From: Oscillatoriaceae cyanobacterium M33_DOE_052
Lineage (GTDB): Bacteria > Cyanobacteriota > Cyanobacteriia > Cyanobacteriales > Laspinemataceae
DNA: 51,753 nt
Assembly: GCA_015296065.1 (NCBI GenBank)
Contig: DVDU01000101.1
Location: 1-51,753 of the forward strand
Reading direction: 5' to 3'
Below, one piece after another: positions 9,118 through 18,092 of this stretch (positions are counted from its first letter, which is position 1; each line of letters starts with the position of its first letter). The translations under genes and the position numbers were made by a program. The notes under the pieces are model-generated. The model was not told where the DNA came from. It ran no database searches and was given only the letters and a program-made list of their open reading frames with translations.

Positions 9118-11253
9118 TCAAAACTCCTGACTCCGCTGGTGCCACAAACCACGCACCAAGCGGATTTCATCAAAACTGTAAGTTTCCCCTAAATGCTCCT
9201 TAATTGCTGTGAGACTGGCATTGCCCACCGCTTGCAGAGCGTTCCAAATCAAGGCTTGACGCTCTGGGGGCACTAACCGATTTAAATCTACCGGTTGATT
9301 AATTTCTATGAGTTCGGAAAGGTGACGGATGACAGTAGTGGGGCGGAGATTCCGTTTTTCGGCAATTTCTGCCACAGTTAGTCCTTGCTGGTGTAATTCC
9401 AGAGTGAGCATTTTGGTATCGGAGGCGCTGGGTGGGGATTGTTCCCGGCAAAAATCCGCGATCGCAGCGGCGAACCTCTCGCCATAACGGGCGGCTTTGT
9501 ACTCGCCAACGCCAGAGATTTGGGTAAGTTCGGCGGTGGTTTGGGGACGTTGCTTTGCCATCAGCCGCAGGGTAGAATCGGCAAATATCATATAGGGAGC
9601 GATCGACTGTTCGTCGGCGATTTGCTTGCGCAGAAGGCGGAGTTTATCAAACAGCATTTCCACTTCCATGCGGCGGGCGGAAGCAGGGGTAGTTTCCTCC
9701 TCATGTTTTTGGGGAACCGGGATGAAAACAGACCGCTGGCGGCGCAAAACTTCCCAACTGGCGGCGTTAAGTTTGAGAACGGGAAAACCATCGGTAGTTT
9801 CGTCTAACAGACCTTGATGGATGAGCGATCGAGCCAACAACTTCCAGGCGTCCGCCGTTTTGTCCCGACCGATACCATAAGTCGAGAGCTGGTCGTGTTG
9901 GTACTGGGTAATTTTTTGACTTTTACTCCCCCGCAACACATCAATAATGTAATTCATGCCAAAGCGTTCCTGACAGCGAGCGATGCAGGAGAGAAACTTT
10001 TGGGCTTCCACGGTCCAGTCTTCCAGAGGTTTGGGATAGCGGCAATTATCGCAATAACGGCAGTTTTCGGCAAAGCGATCGCCAAAATAGCCCAGTAAAA
10101 TCGTGCGGCGACACTCATGGCCTTCGCCGTAATTAATCATTTGCCGCAATTGCTGGCGACTAATCCGCTGTTCTTGGGGGTTCGGTTTTTGGTCGATGAG
10201 ATATTCAATGGTTTTCACCTCCCCATAACCGAAAAACAACACACAGGTAGCCGGTTCGCCATCCCGTCCCGCTCGGCCCGATTCTTGATAGTAACTCTCG
10301 ATATTGCGCGGTAAATCGTAATGGATGACTAAGCGCACATCCGGTTTATTAATCCCCATACCGAAAGCGATAGTAGCTACCATCACCTGTACGTCATCGC
10401 GGATAAAGCGGGTTTGATTTTCCCGGCGTTCCGTATCATTCATCCCCGCGTGATAGGGGAGGGCGGCGATGCCATCTTTTTGCAGTTTCGTGGCGATCGT
10501 TTCCACCTGGCGGCGGCTGAGACAATAGACAATAGTAGAGCCATTACTGGCACGAACTAGCTGGAGTAATTCCCGGTAAGAATTGCCGTTTTTTGGGCGG
10601 ACTTCATAGTAGAGATTGGGGCGGTTAAAACTGGCGATATGCACAAGGGGTTGGCGCAAAGAGAGCTGCTCGATGATATCGAGGCGGACCCGGTGAGTGG
10701 CCGTGGCAGTGAGAGCCATCATCGGCACATCCGGGTAGCGATCGCGAATGAGACGCAGTTGCCGGTATTCCGGGCGAAAATCGTGGCCCCACTCAGAAAC
10801 ACAGTGAGCCTCATCCACAGCAAAAGCATTAATCCCCACCTGGTGGCGGATTAAATCCAGAAACGGCAAAAATCGCTCCGCCAGCAACCGCTCGGGAGCT
10901 AAATAGAGCAACTTCACTTGCCCTTTCACCAAAGCCATCTCCCGGGTTCGCTGCTGCTCTACATTCAGAGTGCTATTAAGAAAAGTCGCACTAATGCCAT
11001 TGTGGCGTAGGGACTCCACCTGGTCTTGCATCAAGGCAATCAGGGGCGACACCACCACGGTTAATCCCGGTTTCAGCAGAGCTGGCAGTTGAAAGCACAA
11101 AGACTTACCCCCACCGGTGGGCATCACAATCAGCAAGTCCCGATTTTGCAGGGCGGCTGTCACCACCTCCCGCTGACCCGGGCGGAAGCTGTCATAGCCG
11201 AAATAATGCTTCAGTGCTTGCTCTAGTCGGTCTTTTGCTGTAGCTGGTGCCAT
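9118..11253 (-). CDS. recQ: ATP-dependent DNA helicase RecQ
   Basis: 711-residue 3'-5' DNA helicase for recombination and fork repair. Walker A is PTGGGKS (45-51), the Walker B box is DEAH (147-150), and the aromatic-rich loop is CVSEWGHDFRP. Motif VI is QESGRAGRDGEP. The zinc-binding RecQ-C region shows CRRTILLGYFGD...NCRYCDNC. An HRDC domain lies at about 545-625 (FADSTLRLMAKQRPQT, GVGEYKAARYGERF). A C-terminal helix-turn-helix region (LTLELHQQGLTVAEIAEKR) follows, as in many RecQ proteins. Length is typical of the extended bacterial form. It is transcribed against the glycan cluster. Confidence 0.97.
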   Translation of the reverse strand: MAPATAKDRLEQALKHYFGYDSFRPGQREVVTAALQNRDLLIVMPTGGGKSLCFQLPALLKPGLTVVVSPLIALMQDQVESLRHNGISATFLNSTLNVEQQRTREMALVKGQVKLLYLAPERLLAERFLPFLDLIRHQVGINAFAVDEAHCVSEWGHDFRPEYRQLRLIRDRYPDVPMMALTATATHRVRLDIIEQLSLRQPLVHIASFNRPNLYYEVRPKNGNSYRELLQLVRASNGSTIVYCLSRRQVETIATKLQKDGIAALPYHAGMNDTERRENQTRFIRDDVQVMVATIAFGMGINKPDVRLVIHYDLPRNIESYYQESGRAGRDGEPATCVLFFGYGEVKTIEYLIDQKPNPQEQRISRQQLRQMINYGEGHECRRTILLGYFGDRFAENCRYCDNCRYPKPLEDWTVEAQKFLSCIARCQERFGMNYIIDVLRGSKSQKITQYQHDQLSTYGIGRDKTADAWKLLARSLIHQGLLDETTDGFPVLKLNAASWEVLRRQRSVFIPVPQKHEEETTPASARRMEVEMLFDKLRLLRKQIADEQSIAPYMIFADSTLRLMAKQRPQTTAELTQISGVGEYKAARYGERFAAAIADFCREQSPPSASDTKMLTLELHQQGLTVAEIAEKRNLRPTTVIRHLSELIEINQPVDLNRLVPPERQALIWNALQAVGNASLTAIKEHLGETYSFDEIRLVRGLWHQRSQEF

Positions 11254-11492
11254 ATGGGCTGGATTGACCTAAGTTAGCCTACAGTTCCCTATTATTTTAG
11301 GGTTTCCGGGGCATATTATATCGCCACCGAGATGATTTTTCCACATTGACCCGATCGGAACACTACTATCAGGGGCGGTAAATCCCACCAGCAATTTGAT
11401 CCGGTAAGGAATGGAGAATCTTTGAAAGTTAAATTATAGCCGCTGGTGATGAAGAGCGCCGACAAACCGCACCGGCAATGTGAGGAGAAGCA

Positions 11493-11762
11493 ATGATTAA
11501 GCGTGTGTTGCAGCATCAGAGTAACCTGGGGGAGTGGGGAGCCATTTGTCAGCTAGAACTGCCATCCACCCATAACCAACTCTACCCCGACCCATTGGGG
11601 GCTTTCAACGGTAAAGGCAAAAAATCCGTCGCCCCAGAGACTTTTGTTTGTCCCATCACCGGGGAAAAATGGTGTCAATCCGCCTGCGCTCAATCCACCA
11701 CGAAGCTGCACGATAGCTGTTTTTGGTGTCCGGGGGCCAGATGGGAAGGTTGCCATAAATGA
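11493..11762 (+). CDS. Small cysteine-rich hypothetical protein
   Basis: 89-residue protein that I do not recognise. The ATG is preceded by TGAGGAGAAGCA, a good ribosome binding site, which is the main support. The C-terminal half holds six cysteines in the order C-P-I-T-G-E-K-W-C, S-A-C-A, S-C-F-W-C-P-G and G-C-H, a spacing that could bind zinc or an iron-sulfur cluster. No signal peptide or membrane segment. It is separated from divergent recQ by 239 bases that probably carry both promoters. Function unknown. Confidence 0.55.
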   Translation: MIKRVLQHQSNLGEWGAICQLELPSTHNQLYPDPLGAFNGKGKKSVAPETFVCPITGEKWCQSACAQSTTKLHDSCFWCPGARWEGCHK

Positions 11763-11886
11763 TTTTAGCACCAAGTCAGGATGAATCGGGGCTCCCAGCG
11801 CCCCCCCGGCATTAGTGAAACCTGTGCTTTGAGTTCTCCAGGTCATACAATAAATGGGAATACCTGTTTTGAGCAAGGACCTGCAA

Positions 11887-12171
11887 ATGCCTAAAGCAAT
11901 TTGGAATGGCGCCGTTTTGGCCGAAAGCAATCAATGCGAAGTGGTGGAAGGGAATTATTACTTTCCCCCTGATGCCATTAAATCTGAGTATTTTAAAGAG
12001 AGTGCTACTCACACTACTTGTGGTTGGAAGGGAGTGGCTAGTTATTACGATATTGAGGTGGATGGTCAGGTGAATAAAGATGCTGCCTGGTACTATCCCA
12101 CTGCCAAAGATGCGGCGAAAAATATTCAGGGTTATATCGCTTTTTGGAAAGGCGTTAAAGTAACGTCTTAG
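11887..12171 (+). CDS. DUF427 domain protein
   Basis: 94-residue single-domain protein. The family signature is clear: IWNGAVLAES, the YYFPPDAIK strand, TTCGWKGVASYYDIEVDG, and AAWYYPTAKDAAKNIQGYIAFW. Most relatives have CPWKG where this has CGWKG. The start is the ATG at 11887 (MPKAIW); an upstream in-frame ATG at 11854 adds residues outside the domain. DUF427 proteins are small beta-tent proteins of unclear biochemical role, and nothing in the neighbourhood assigns one here. Confidence 0.88.
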   Translation: MPKAIWNGAVLAESNQCEVVEGNYYFPPDAIKSEYFKESATHTTCGWKGVASYYDIEVDGQVNKDAAWYYPTAKDAAKNIQGYIAFWKGVKVTS

Positions 12172-12654
12172 TAAAATTGGTGATTTTTCCATGAGCCAAA
12201 TCCTGGGGCACCCACCGTGTAACCCGGTGAAAATGGGATGAAGCCTTAATTCTAAGACTGTTAAAATTGTTGCTGGTAGTGGCCATTTATAGATGGCTAC
12301 TACCAAACAAATAATTAGATACAGCTTGTTTAAAAATGACTCACTACAGCCATATGGTAGAACTCTCACCCCTACCTTATGGACATGAGAAACGCTATCC
12401 AGCTTGTTCAACAGTGACTTAGTACAGCCATACTCGACCCCTCACCCTAAATCACTCCACCAGAGAGGAGCCGGGATTTGAATATGTACCACATTTTTTC
12501 AGAACAGGCTATATATTAACCATAATTTCCCCTCGATCCTAAGAATTTCCCCATCAACTGGTGAGTATCTAGACAAAAGTGAGATTATATTTAGTGAGAA
12601 AATGGGAGAGGGGGGGAAAAGAGGCAAATAGTCTGCTATTTCCCAAAACTACTG
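12172..12654. other. Intergenic region with a degenerate direct repeat
   Basis: No supported gene. A direct repeat of about 32 bases (CAGCTTGTT...GTACAGCCATA-like) occurs at 12322-12354 and 12399-12432, with partly conserved flanks (CACCCCTACC and CACCCTAAATC), so a block of about 78 bp seems to have duplicated and drifted. The rest is AT-rich with nothing recognisable. Confidence 0.5.
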
Positions 12655-13045
12655 GGCCGTGTCATAATGGATGTGGAAGATGGCCATAGCTGAGCTTGGG
12701 CAAGCAGCCACTAGGGCACGATCGCCTATGGATTATGGCTGCAGCCCAGGCGCTGTTAGCCCCAACCTCGTGAAGGAATGATGGCCAGATCGTCTCAGGG
12801 AGATCGTCAGTAGTAGCACAGCCGCGTGAACACTGACGATCGCCACCACATATCTCTAATACATTGCCCTCGGGTGATTTTCTCACTTATCAATACTAAA
12901 GTGACGCTGGGAAAACAGAGGGCAAAAAATCAGTGTAATCCCCAGCCTACCTCCTGGGGGTTGGTGCAACTTTTGCGCAACCAGGGTTAGAGATGATTGC
13001 TTGAGTGATTATGCTTTTGCCCTAGATGCCAGCATTCCCAGAATC
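12655..13045. other. Candidate structured RNA region upstream of the kinase gene
   Basis: Gene-free stretch with an unusual density of paired segments. GGGC-AA-GCAGCCA (12698-12710) pairs with TGGCTGC-A-GCCC (12736-12747). GATCGTCAGT (12802-12811) pairs perfectly with ACTGACGATC (12832-12841). CTGGGAA (12907-12913) and GGGCAAAA (12920-12927) pair in nested order with TTCCCAG (13035-13041) and TTTTGCCC (13015-13022), enclosing hairpins CCCCAG/CTGGGG (12940-12959) and GGTTG/CAACC (12959-12982). It does not match the conserved cores of RNase P RNA, tmRNA or SRP RNA. The strand is undetermined. Confidence 0.35.
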
Positions 13046-13206
13046 AAAGCGGAATTGCGGTGAAATAGTCTAAGGTAAGGGTAAGTTATCCCTCGCGTCA
13101 CAGCGTCAGAGCCAAAAGGGGTTGAGTATCTACATCGTAGATAGAGGATTTGGGCGCCAAGCCTTAAGCCTCTGTCCTCCCCGAAGCAACATCCAGGTAC
13201 ACTTGA

Positions 13207-14811
13207 ATGAGCTACTGCGTCAATCCCGCCTGTCCCCAACCCGAGAATCCTGACAATGCTCGCCGGTGTCAAGCCTGTGGCTCCGATCTGATTTTGCACG
13301 ATCGCTATCGCGCCATCAAAGCCTTGGGTCAAGGCGGCTTTGGCGCGACGTTTGTGGCCGCAGATGACTCCCTCCCCGGCAAACCCCTCGCAGTCATCAA
13401 ACAATTACGTCCTGCTAGCACCACTCCCCACGTTCTGGATATGGCGCGGCAACTATTTAAGCGCGAGGCGGCAACTCTGGGGCGGTTAGGAGACCATCCC
13501 CAAGTCCCCCGACTACTAGATTACTTTGAAGCCGCCCAGCAGTTCTATTTGGTTCAGGAGTACATCAACGGCCAGACTTTGAAACAGGAACTCAAAAGCA
13601 CTGGGCCTTTTACAGAGTATGGTGTGAAAGAATTTTTACGGGAAATTCTCCCCCTGCTCAAGTACCTGCACCAAAATGAAGTGATTCACCGGGACATTAA
13701 ACCGGCGAATATCATTCGCCGGGAGATGGACCAAAAACTGGTGCTGATTGACTTCGGCGCGGTAAAAGATGAAGTCCACAAGACGGCATTGCTGGAGGCA
13801 GAAAGCACCGGTCAAACCGCTTTCACTTCCTTTGCGATCGGCACCCCCGGTTATGCTCCCCAAGAACAACTCGCCCTCAGACCAGTTTATGCTAGCGATA
13901 TCTACGCTGTGGGCGCCACTTGTCTTTATCTGCTAACAGGCCATTCCCCGAATCGCTTCGGCTATGACGCCCGCACTGGCGAAATCCTCTGGCGCCCCCA
14001 TGTGCCATACATCAGCGACAGTTTTGCCCCTGTGCTGGCGAAAATGCTCGCGGTTTCCGTGCGCGATCGCTTCAAGTCCGCCGAAGAAGTGATGCGGGCT
14101 CTAGACGTAGCATCTCACTTAGGTAGCCTGACCGAAGGCATGGTGAGTCAGGTGCCCACCATCAATCAAGCGGACGATCCCACCCACCTGGAAACGGAAA
14201 ACTTCTCTTTTCTGCCCACCCATATTCGCCAAGCTCGCGAAATTCAAGCCCACAACGCCAGAAAAGTTAACCGCAGAAAATCCCCCAGCGATACCCAGCT
14301 CGAGCGACAACTCACCGTCAAACCCACCGCCGCCACCCGACTCGGTAACACGGTAGCCCTGCAAAAGCAGCACCGCACCAAGTGGGATGCAGCCGCAGTG
14401 TTGCTCGCCTACGGCAAAGGCAGAAAAGATTTCGCCGATTGCGACCTCAGCGGACTTCAACTCCCCCGGGTCACTCTCACCAAAACCAATTTTTATGGCG
14501 CTAAATTAGACCAGATCAGTTTTCAGGAATCAGACCTATCCGGCGCCAATTTTGCCAAAGCCAGTTTGATTCAAGCCACTTTTCGCGATGCCAACCTCGC
14601 CGGAGCCTCTTTCTCCTACGCCAACCTTGCCGGTGCGGACTTGCGGGGCGCCAACCTCAGCAATGCTTCCCTGATCAGTGCCAACCTGCGGGGGGTGAAC
14701 CTCTGCGGCGCCAATCTCACCGGAGCCAGAGTCACCCAGCAGCAACTGGACTACGCGAAAACTAACTGGCTGACGATCAAGCCCAATGGTAAGCGCAGTT
14801 TTTTTGGTTAA
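13207..14811 (+). CDS. spkB: SpkB-like serine/threonine kinase with zinc ribbon and pentapeptide repeats
   Basis: 534-residue Hanks-type kinase. The N-terminal zinc ribbon has Cys4, Cys9, Cys21 and Cys24. The kinase domain (about 33-300) has the glycine loop GQGGFG (41-46), Lys65 in AVIKQL, the catalytic HRDIKPAN (161-168), DFG (182-184) and GTPGYAPQEQ in the activation region. A linker of about 90 residues follows, then roughly ten pentapeptide repeats of A(D/N)LxX type (about 410-510, e.g. LAGADLRGANLSNASLISANL). This zinc-ribbon, kinase, pentapeptide order is that of cyanobacterial SpkB; the symbol rests on architecture. Known SpkB is linked to motility and stress signalling. Substrates cannot be inferred. 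It is preceded by the structured region at 12655-13045. Confidence 0.88.
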   Translation: MSYCVNPACPQPENPDNARRCQACGSDLILHDRYRAIKALGQGGFGATFVAADDSLPGKPLAVIKQLRPASTTPHVLDMARQLFKREAATLGRLGDHPQVPRLLDYFEAAQQFYLVQEYINGQTLKQELKSTGPFTEYGVKEFLREILPLLKYLHQNEVIHRDIKPANIIRREMDQKLVLIDFGAVKDEVHKTALLEAESTGQTAFTSFAIGTPGYAPQEQLALRPVYASDIYAVGATCLYLLTGHSPNRFGYDARTGEILWRPHVPYISDSFAPVLAKMLAVSVRDRFKSAEEVMRALDVASHLGSLTEGMVSQVPTINQADDPTHLETENFSFLPTHIRQAREIQAHNARKVNRRKSPSDTQLERQLTVKPTAATRLGNTVALQKQHRTKWDAAAVLLAYGKGRKDFADCDLSGLQLPRVTLTKTNFYGAKLDQISFQESDLSGANFAKASLIQATFRDANLAGASFSYANLAGADLRGANLSNASLISANLRGVNLCGANLTGARVTQQQLDYAKTNWLTIKPNGKRSFFG

Positions 14812-14817
14812 CCACAG

Positions 14818-14884
14818 GTTCGTAGTTGGGCTTTAGCCCACCACCGCCCGGTTCTTAGGGTGGGCAGTAAGAAAGCCCACCCTA
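14818..14884. repeat. Mixed palindromic repeats
   Basis: GTTCGTAGTTGGGCTTTAGCCC is a single unit of the GGGCTAAAGCCC family. It is followed by a hairpin with arms AGGGTGGGC and GCCCACCCT. It may end the kinase transcript, but no U-run follows. Confidence 0.7.
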
Positions 14885-14954
14885 CAATCTCTCCTATTTG
14901 CGGGATGACTGCAAACTGTAAAATAATTCAGGCTGTGTTATCTGAGCTGAGTAA

Positions 14955-17432
14955 ATGCGGATTTCTCTAAATTGGTTGCGGGAACTGGTAGATATCAAAA
15001 TGTCCCCGGAAGAGTTAGCCGAAATGCTAACGATGGCGGGTTTTGAGGTAGAAGACATCGAAGACAGGCGCTCCTGGGCCGATGGGGTGGTGGTGGGGAA
15101 AGTGCTGCAGTGCGATCGTCACCCCAACGCCGACAAGTTGAGCGTCTGTGTGGTAGATATCGGCGCTGGCGAACCCCTAAACATCGTCTGTGGCGCCGCT
15201 AATGTGCGCGCTGATATCTATGTCCCCGTGGCCACCGTGGGCACATATCTGCCCCGAATCGATGTCAAAATTAAAAAAGCCAAACTGCGGGGCGTCCCCA
15301 GTGAAGGTATGATTTGCTCCCTCGCCGAATTGGGCCTGACCAAAGAATCGGAGGGAATTCATATCTTTGCTGAAGAAAACCTGCCTTTGGGTAGCGATGT
15401 GCGCCCCTTGCTGGGACTAGATGACACGATTTTAGACCTCACCTCTACCGCCAACCGCGCTGATGCTTTGTCTATGGTGGGAGTGGCGCGGGAAGTGGCA
15501 GCCCTCACCGGGGCAACGGTGCGTTTACCCAAAGCTGTCAGCCCCACGATCCAAGCTAACAACAGAAATATCACCATCAGTATTAAAGAACCCACCGCCT
15601 GTTCCGCCTATATCGGTACTGTCATCGAAGGGGTGAAAATCGCTCCCTCCCCGGCTTGGCTGCAGCAGCGTTTGCAAGCCTCGGGGATGCGCCCGATTAA
15701 TAATGTGGTGGATGTGACTAATTATGTGTTGTTGGAATGGGGGCAGCCCCTGCATGCGTTTGATGACCAACGGGTGCAAGCCTTGACGGGCACTGATGCG
15801 GTGACAATTAGCGTCCGCTATGCCAAAGCGGGGGAATCTCTGAAAACTCTTGATGGTCAAACGCGGACGTTGCAAGCTGACCAAAGTTTGGTAATTACGG
15901 TGAACGATCGCCCGGTGGCTCTGGCGGGAGTGATGGGGGGAGAAGAAACCGAAGTTGACCAAAGCAGCACTAATTTGATTTTAGAAGCGGCGCTATTTGA
16001 ATCGCCAGTCATTCGCCGATCGGCTCGGGGGCAAGGTTTGCGCTCCGAGTCTTCCACTCGCTATGAACGGGGGGTGAACCAGGCAGGATTAGAAATTGCC
16101 TGTCACCGCGCTGTTAAACTGATTACGGAACTGGCAGGCGGGGTGGTGAGGAGCAGCACGATCGCCGACCATCGCCCCCCCAAAACCGCCTGGACCAAAT
16201 CCGTGGAACTGCGGCTCGATCGAGTCAATCAAGTTTTAGGCCGCATCAAAAAACCCGACGGCACCACAGGCACCCTCGCTCCCACCGACATCGAGCGCAT
16301 CCTCAAAGCACTCGAATGCCGCATCGAACCCACCCAAAAACCCATCTGGTTCGTCACCCCACCCCCCTATCGCGCCCGGGACTTAGAGCGAGAAATCGAC
16401 CTCATCGAAGAAATCGCCCGCCTCACCGGCTACAACAACTTCTGCGACACCCTCCCCAGTCAGGGAGCCTTCGGTTATCTCCCAGACAGCCAAAAACAGT
16501 TACGCCACATCCGCGCCGCTTTTCGCGCCGCCGGACTCACCGAACTAATGCACTATTCCCTAGTGTCAAGAAGCGGCGAAAATCAAATCGTACTCACAAA
16601 TCCCCTATTTACTGAGTATTCCGCTCTCCGCACTGAAATGATATCCGCCCAAATCAATGCCTTCAGTGAAAACCAAAACCAAGGTAATGGCTCCCTGAAC
16701 GGTTTTGAAATAGGCCGCATTTTCTGGCAAGAAGGCGCCCAACTGCAAGAAAAAGATGTCCTCGCCGGTATCCTCGGCGGCGACTCCTACCAGGGCCGCT
16801 GGGTGCGTAGCGGCAAAGAACAACCCCTCACCTGGTTTGAAGCCAAAGGCATCATCGAAAGCGTATTCTCCCGCCTCGGCGTCACCGCCGAATACCAGCC
16901 TCTCAACCTGGAAAATCTCAACTACAAACCCATTTTGCCCCCAGAATTTTGCCGCCCCACCTTACATCCTGGGCGCACCGCTACCCTCATGTGGCAAGGC
17001 AAACACCTGGGCATTTTTGGCCAACTCCATCCCCAACTGCGCCAACAGCGGGAACTACCCGCCGAAGTCTATGTTTTCCAATTGGATTTAGAGGTATTTT
17101 TAGAGGCAATAACTGCCAGTGCTGACGGGAAATTTCAGCCTTATGCCACTGTTCCCGGCGCCCCTCGCGATATCGCCTTTTTCTCCCCCGTGGAAATGCC
17201 CGTTGCTGACATCGCTAGCGCCATTACCAAAGCTGGCGGCGACCTCCTGGAATCTGTAGAACTTTTTGATGAATATCGCGGCGAAAATGTCCCCGCTGGA
17301 CAGCGGAGTTTAGCTTTCCGCTTGGTTTATCGCGCTAGTGATAAAACCCTCACGGAAGCTGACATCGAACCCGTGCATCAAAAAGTCCGCGACGCTATCT
17401 CAAATCAGTTGGGTTTGACTCTCAGAAGTTAA
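14955..17432 (+). CDS. pheT: Phenylalanine-tRNA ligase beta subunit
   Basis: 825-residue subunit of the alpha2-beta2 phenylalanyl-tRNA synthetase. It starts [14 protein letters not shown]. The tRNA-binding OB domain at about 40-150 includes [16 protein letters not shown] and [15 protein letters not shown]. The B3/B4 editing region includes [26 protein letters not shown]. The B5 region includes [15 protein letters not shown] and [13 protein letters not shown] ferredoxin-fold anticodon-binding domain ends the protein ([17 protein letters not shown] to [17 protein letters not shown]). Length is normal. No pheS is adjacent, which is common in cyanobacteria. Confidence 0.98.
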   Translation: MRISLNWLRELVDIKMSPEELAEMLTMAGFEVEDIEDRRSWADGVVVGKVLQCDRHPNADKLSVCVVDIGAGEPLNIVCGAANVRADIYVPVATVGTYLPRIDVKIKKAKLRGVPSEGMICSLAELGLTKESEGIHIFAEENLPLGSDVRPLLGLDDTILDLTSTANRADALSMVGVAREVAALTGATVRLPKAVSPTIQANNRNITISIKEPTACSAYIGTVIEGVKIAPSPAWLQQRLQASGMRPINNVVDVTNYVLLEWGQPLHAFDDQRVQALTGTDAVTISVRYAKAGESLKTLDGQTRTLQADQSLVITVNDRPVALAGVMGGEETEVDQSSTNLILEAALFESPVIRRSARGQGLRSESSTRYERGVNQAGLEIACHRAVKLITELAGGVVRSSTIADHRPPKTAWTKSVELRLDRVNQVLGRIKKPDGTTGTLAPTDIERILKALECRIEPTQKPIWFVTPPPYRARDLEREIDLIEEIARLTGYNNFCDTLPSQGAFGYLPDSQKQLRHIRAAFRAAGLTELMHYSLVSRSGENQIVLTNPLFTEYSALRTEMISAQINAFSENQNQGNGSLNGFEIGRIFWQEGAQLQEKDVLAGILGGDSYQGRWVRSGKEQPLTWFEAKGIIESVFSRLGVTAEYQPLNLENLNYKPILPPEFCRPTLHPGRTATLMWQGKHLGIFGQLHPQLRQQRELPAEVYVFQLDLEVFLEAITASADGKFQPYATVPGAPRDIAFFSPVEMPVADIASAITKAGGDLLESVELFDEYRGENVPAGQRSLAFRLVYRASDKTLTEADIEPVHQKVRDAISNQLGLTLRS

Positions 17433-17441
17433 GCTCTTTTG

Positions 17442-17480
17442 CCTCTCACTGGTGCGTTATCCGCCGGTGAGAGGCTGTTT
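17442..17480 (+). terminator. Likely terminator of pheT
   Basis: CCTCTCACTGG (17442-17452) pairs with CCGGTGAGAGG (17464-17474), with one G-U pair and an 11-base loop, then CTGTTT. It lies ten bases after the pheT stop. The U-run is short, so efficiency is uncertain. Confidence 0.55.
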
Positions 17481-17666
17481 AGAAAGGAAATTGGATCCCT
17501 TCGACGCTGGGCATAACCCTCCCCGCCCCTGCAAAAGGGGCTGTGGGGGCTATCGAACTGTGGTTGCCCCCCCACGTCTAGGGGCAGATCTGACGATCGC
17601 TATCCCAACTTAATTTCTTTAAGATTATCTTTAGAAAAATTATCTACAATTTTGATTTGAAAACTC

Positions 17667-17766
17667 TATAATATAGCAGTAGCCAGAAAGATTAGGACAT
17701 CGAGTGCGTCTGTCGCCTCAGCCAGACCAAGATTTTGTCTTAACTGCATTGGCTACTGCTATAATA
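17667..17766. mobile_element. MITE-like element of about 100 bp
   Basis: Terminal inverted repeats of about 17 bp with one mismatch, built on ATAGCAGTAGCCA (17673-17685) and TGGCTACTGCTAT (17750-17762), bound roughly 65 non-coding bases. Both ends are TA-rich, which suits TA-targeting transposons such as IS630/Tc1 relatives. No transposase is present. A simple long hairpin is the alternative reading. Confidence 0.5.
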
Positions 17767-17942
17767 CCAGCTCCTAAAATTTTTACAACCCAACCATGCC
17801 ATTGGGTTTGGCACAGACATAGCTGACCGTTCAAATGTCATCAAAAAATCATTTTTGCCCAGACCAACCACTGTTGTCAATGGATTGTGATTTGATGAGG
17901 AGGATGTAATATCTGGGATTCATTGTCAGGAATATTTGAAAT

Positions 17943-17970
17943 AGTCAAATCAACGGCGATTGATTTGACT
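17943..17970. promoter_or_regulatory. Perfect inverted repeat upstream of the WD40 array
   Basis: AGTCAAATCA (17943-17952) and TGATTTGACT (17961-17970) are perfect complements separated by eight bases, about 120 bases before the first WD40 start. The shape suits a dimeric regulator's operator or an RNA hairpin. No regulator is known, and the site is not repeated before the other three genes. Confidence 0.45.
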
Positions 17971-18092
17971 AAGATGGTAAATTGGTATTGAAATGGGGAG
18001 GCTCCGGCATAGTCCTCACCGCTGACCTTGTTTATAGGGATTTCGGTATGGGGTAATTCATTGCCAACTAAGAAAAGGAAGGATATGAGCCC

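Larger units (their letters stand above)
17433..18092. other. 660-base intergenic region between pheT and the WD40 array
   Basis: Contains the pheT terminator-like hairpin, a G/C-rich palindromic stretch near 17520-17585, the MITE-like element and the inverted repeat at 17943-17970. The last 90 bases resemble the spacers between the WD40 genes (compare CCTCACCGCTGACC with CCTCACCACTGCCC), so the duplicated unit probably included this leader. No coding sequence is supported. Confidence 0.6.

Noticed and set aside
11812-12411. 199-codon minus-strand open frame over the DUF427 gene
   Set aside because: It is antisense to a well-conserved domain and shows no recognisable motif or ribosome binding site.
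12655-13045. RNase P RNA, tmRNA or SRP RNA
   Set aside because: The size is suggestive, but none of the invariant core sequences of these RNAs is present.
13009-13404. 131-codon minus-strand open frame over the kinase start
   Set aside because: It overlaps the zinc ribbon and glycine loop of the kinase in antisense and has no supporting features.
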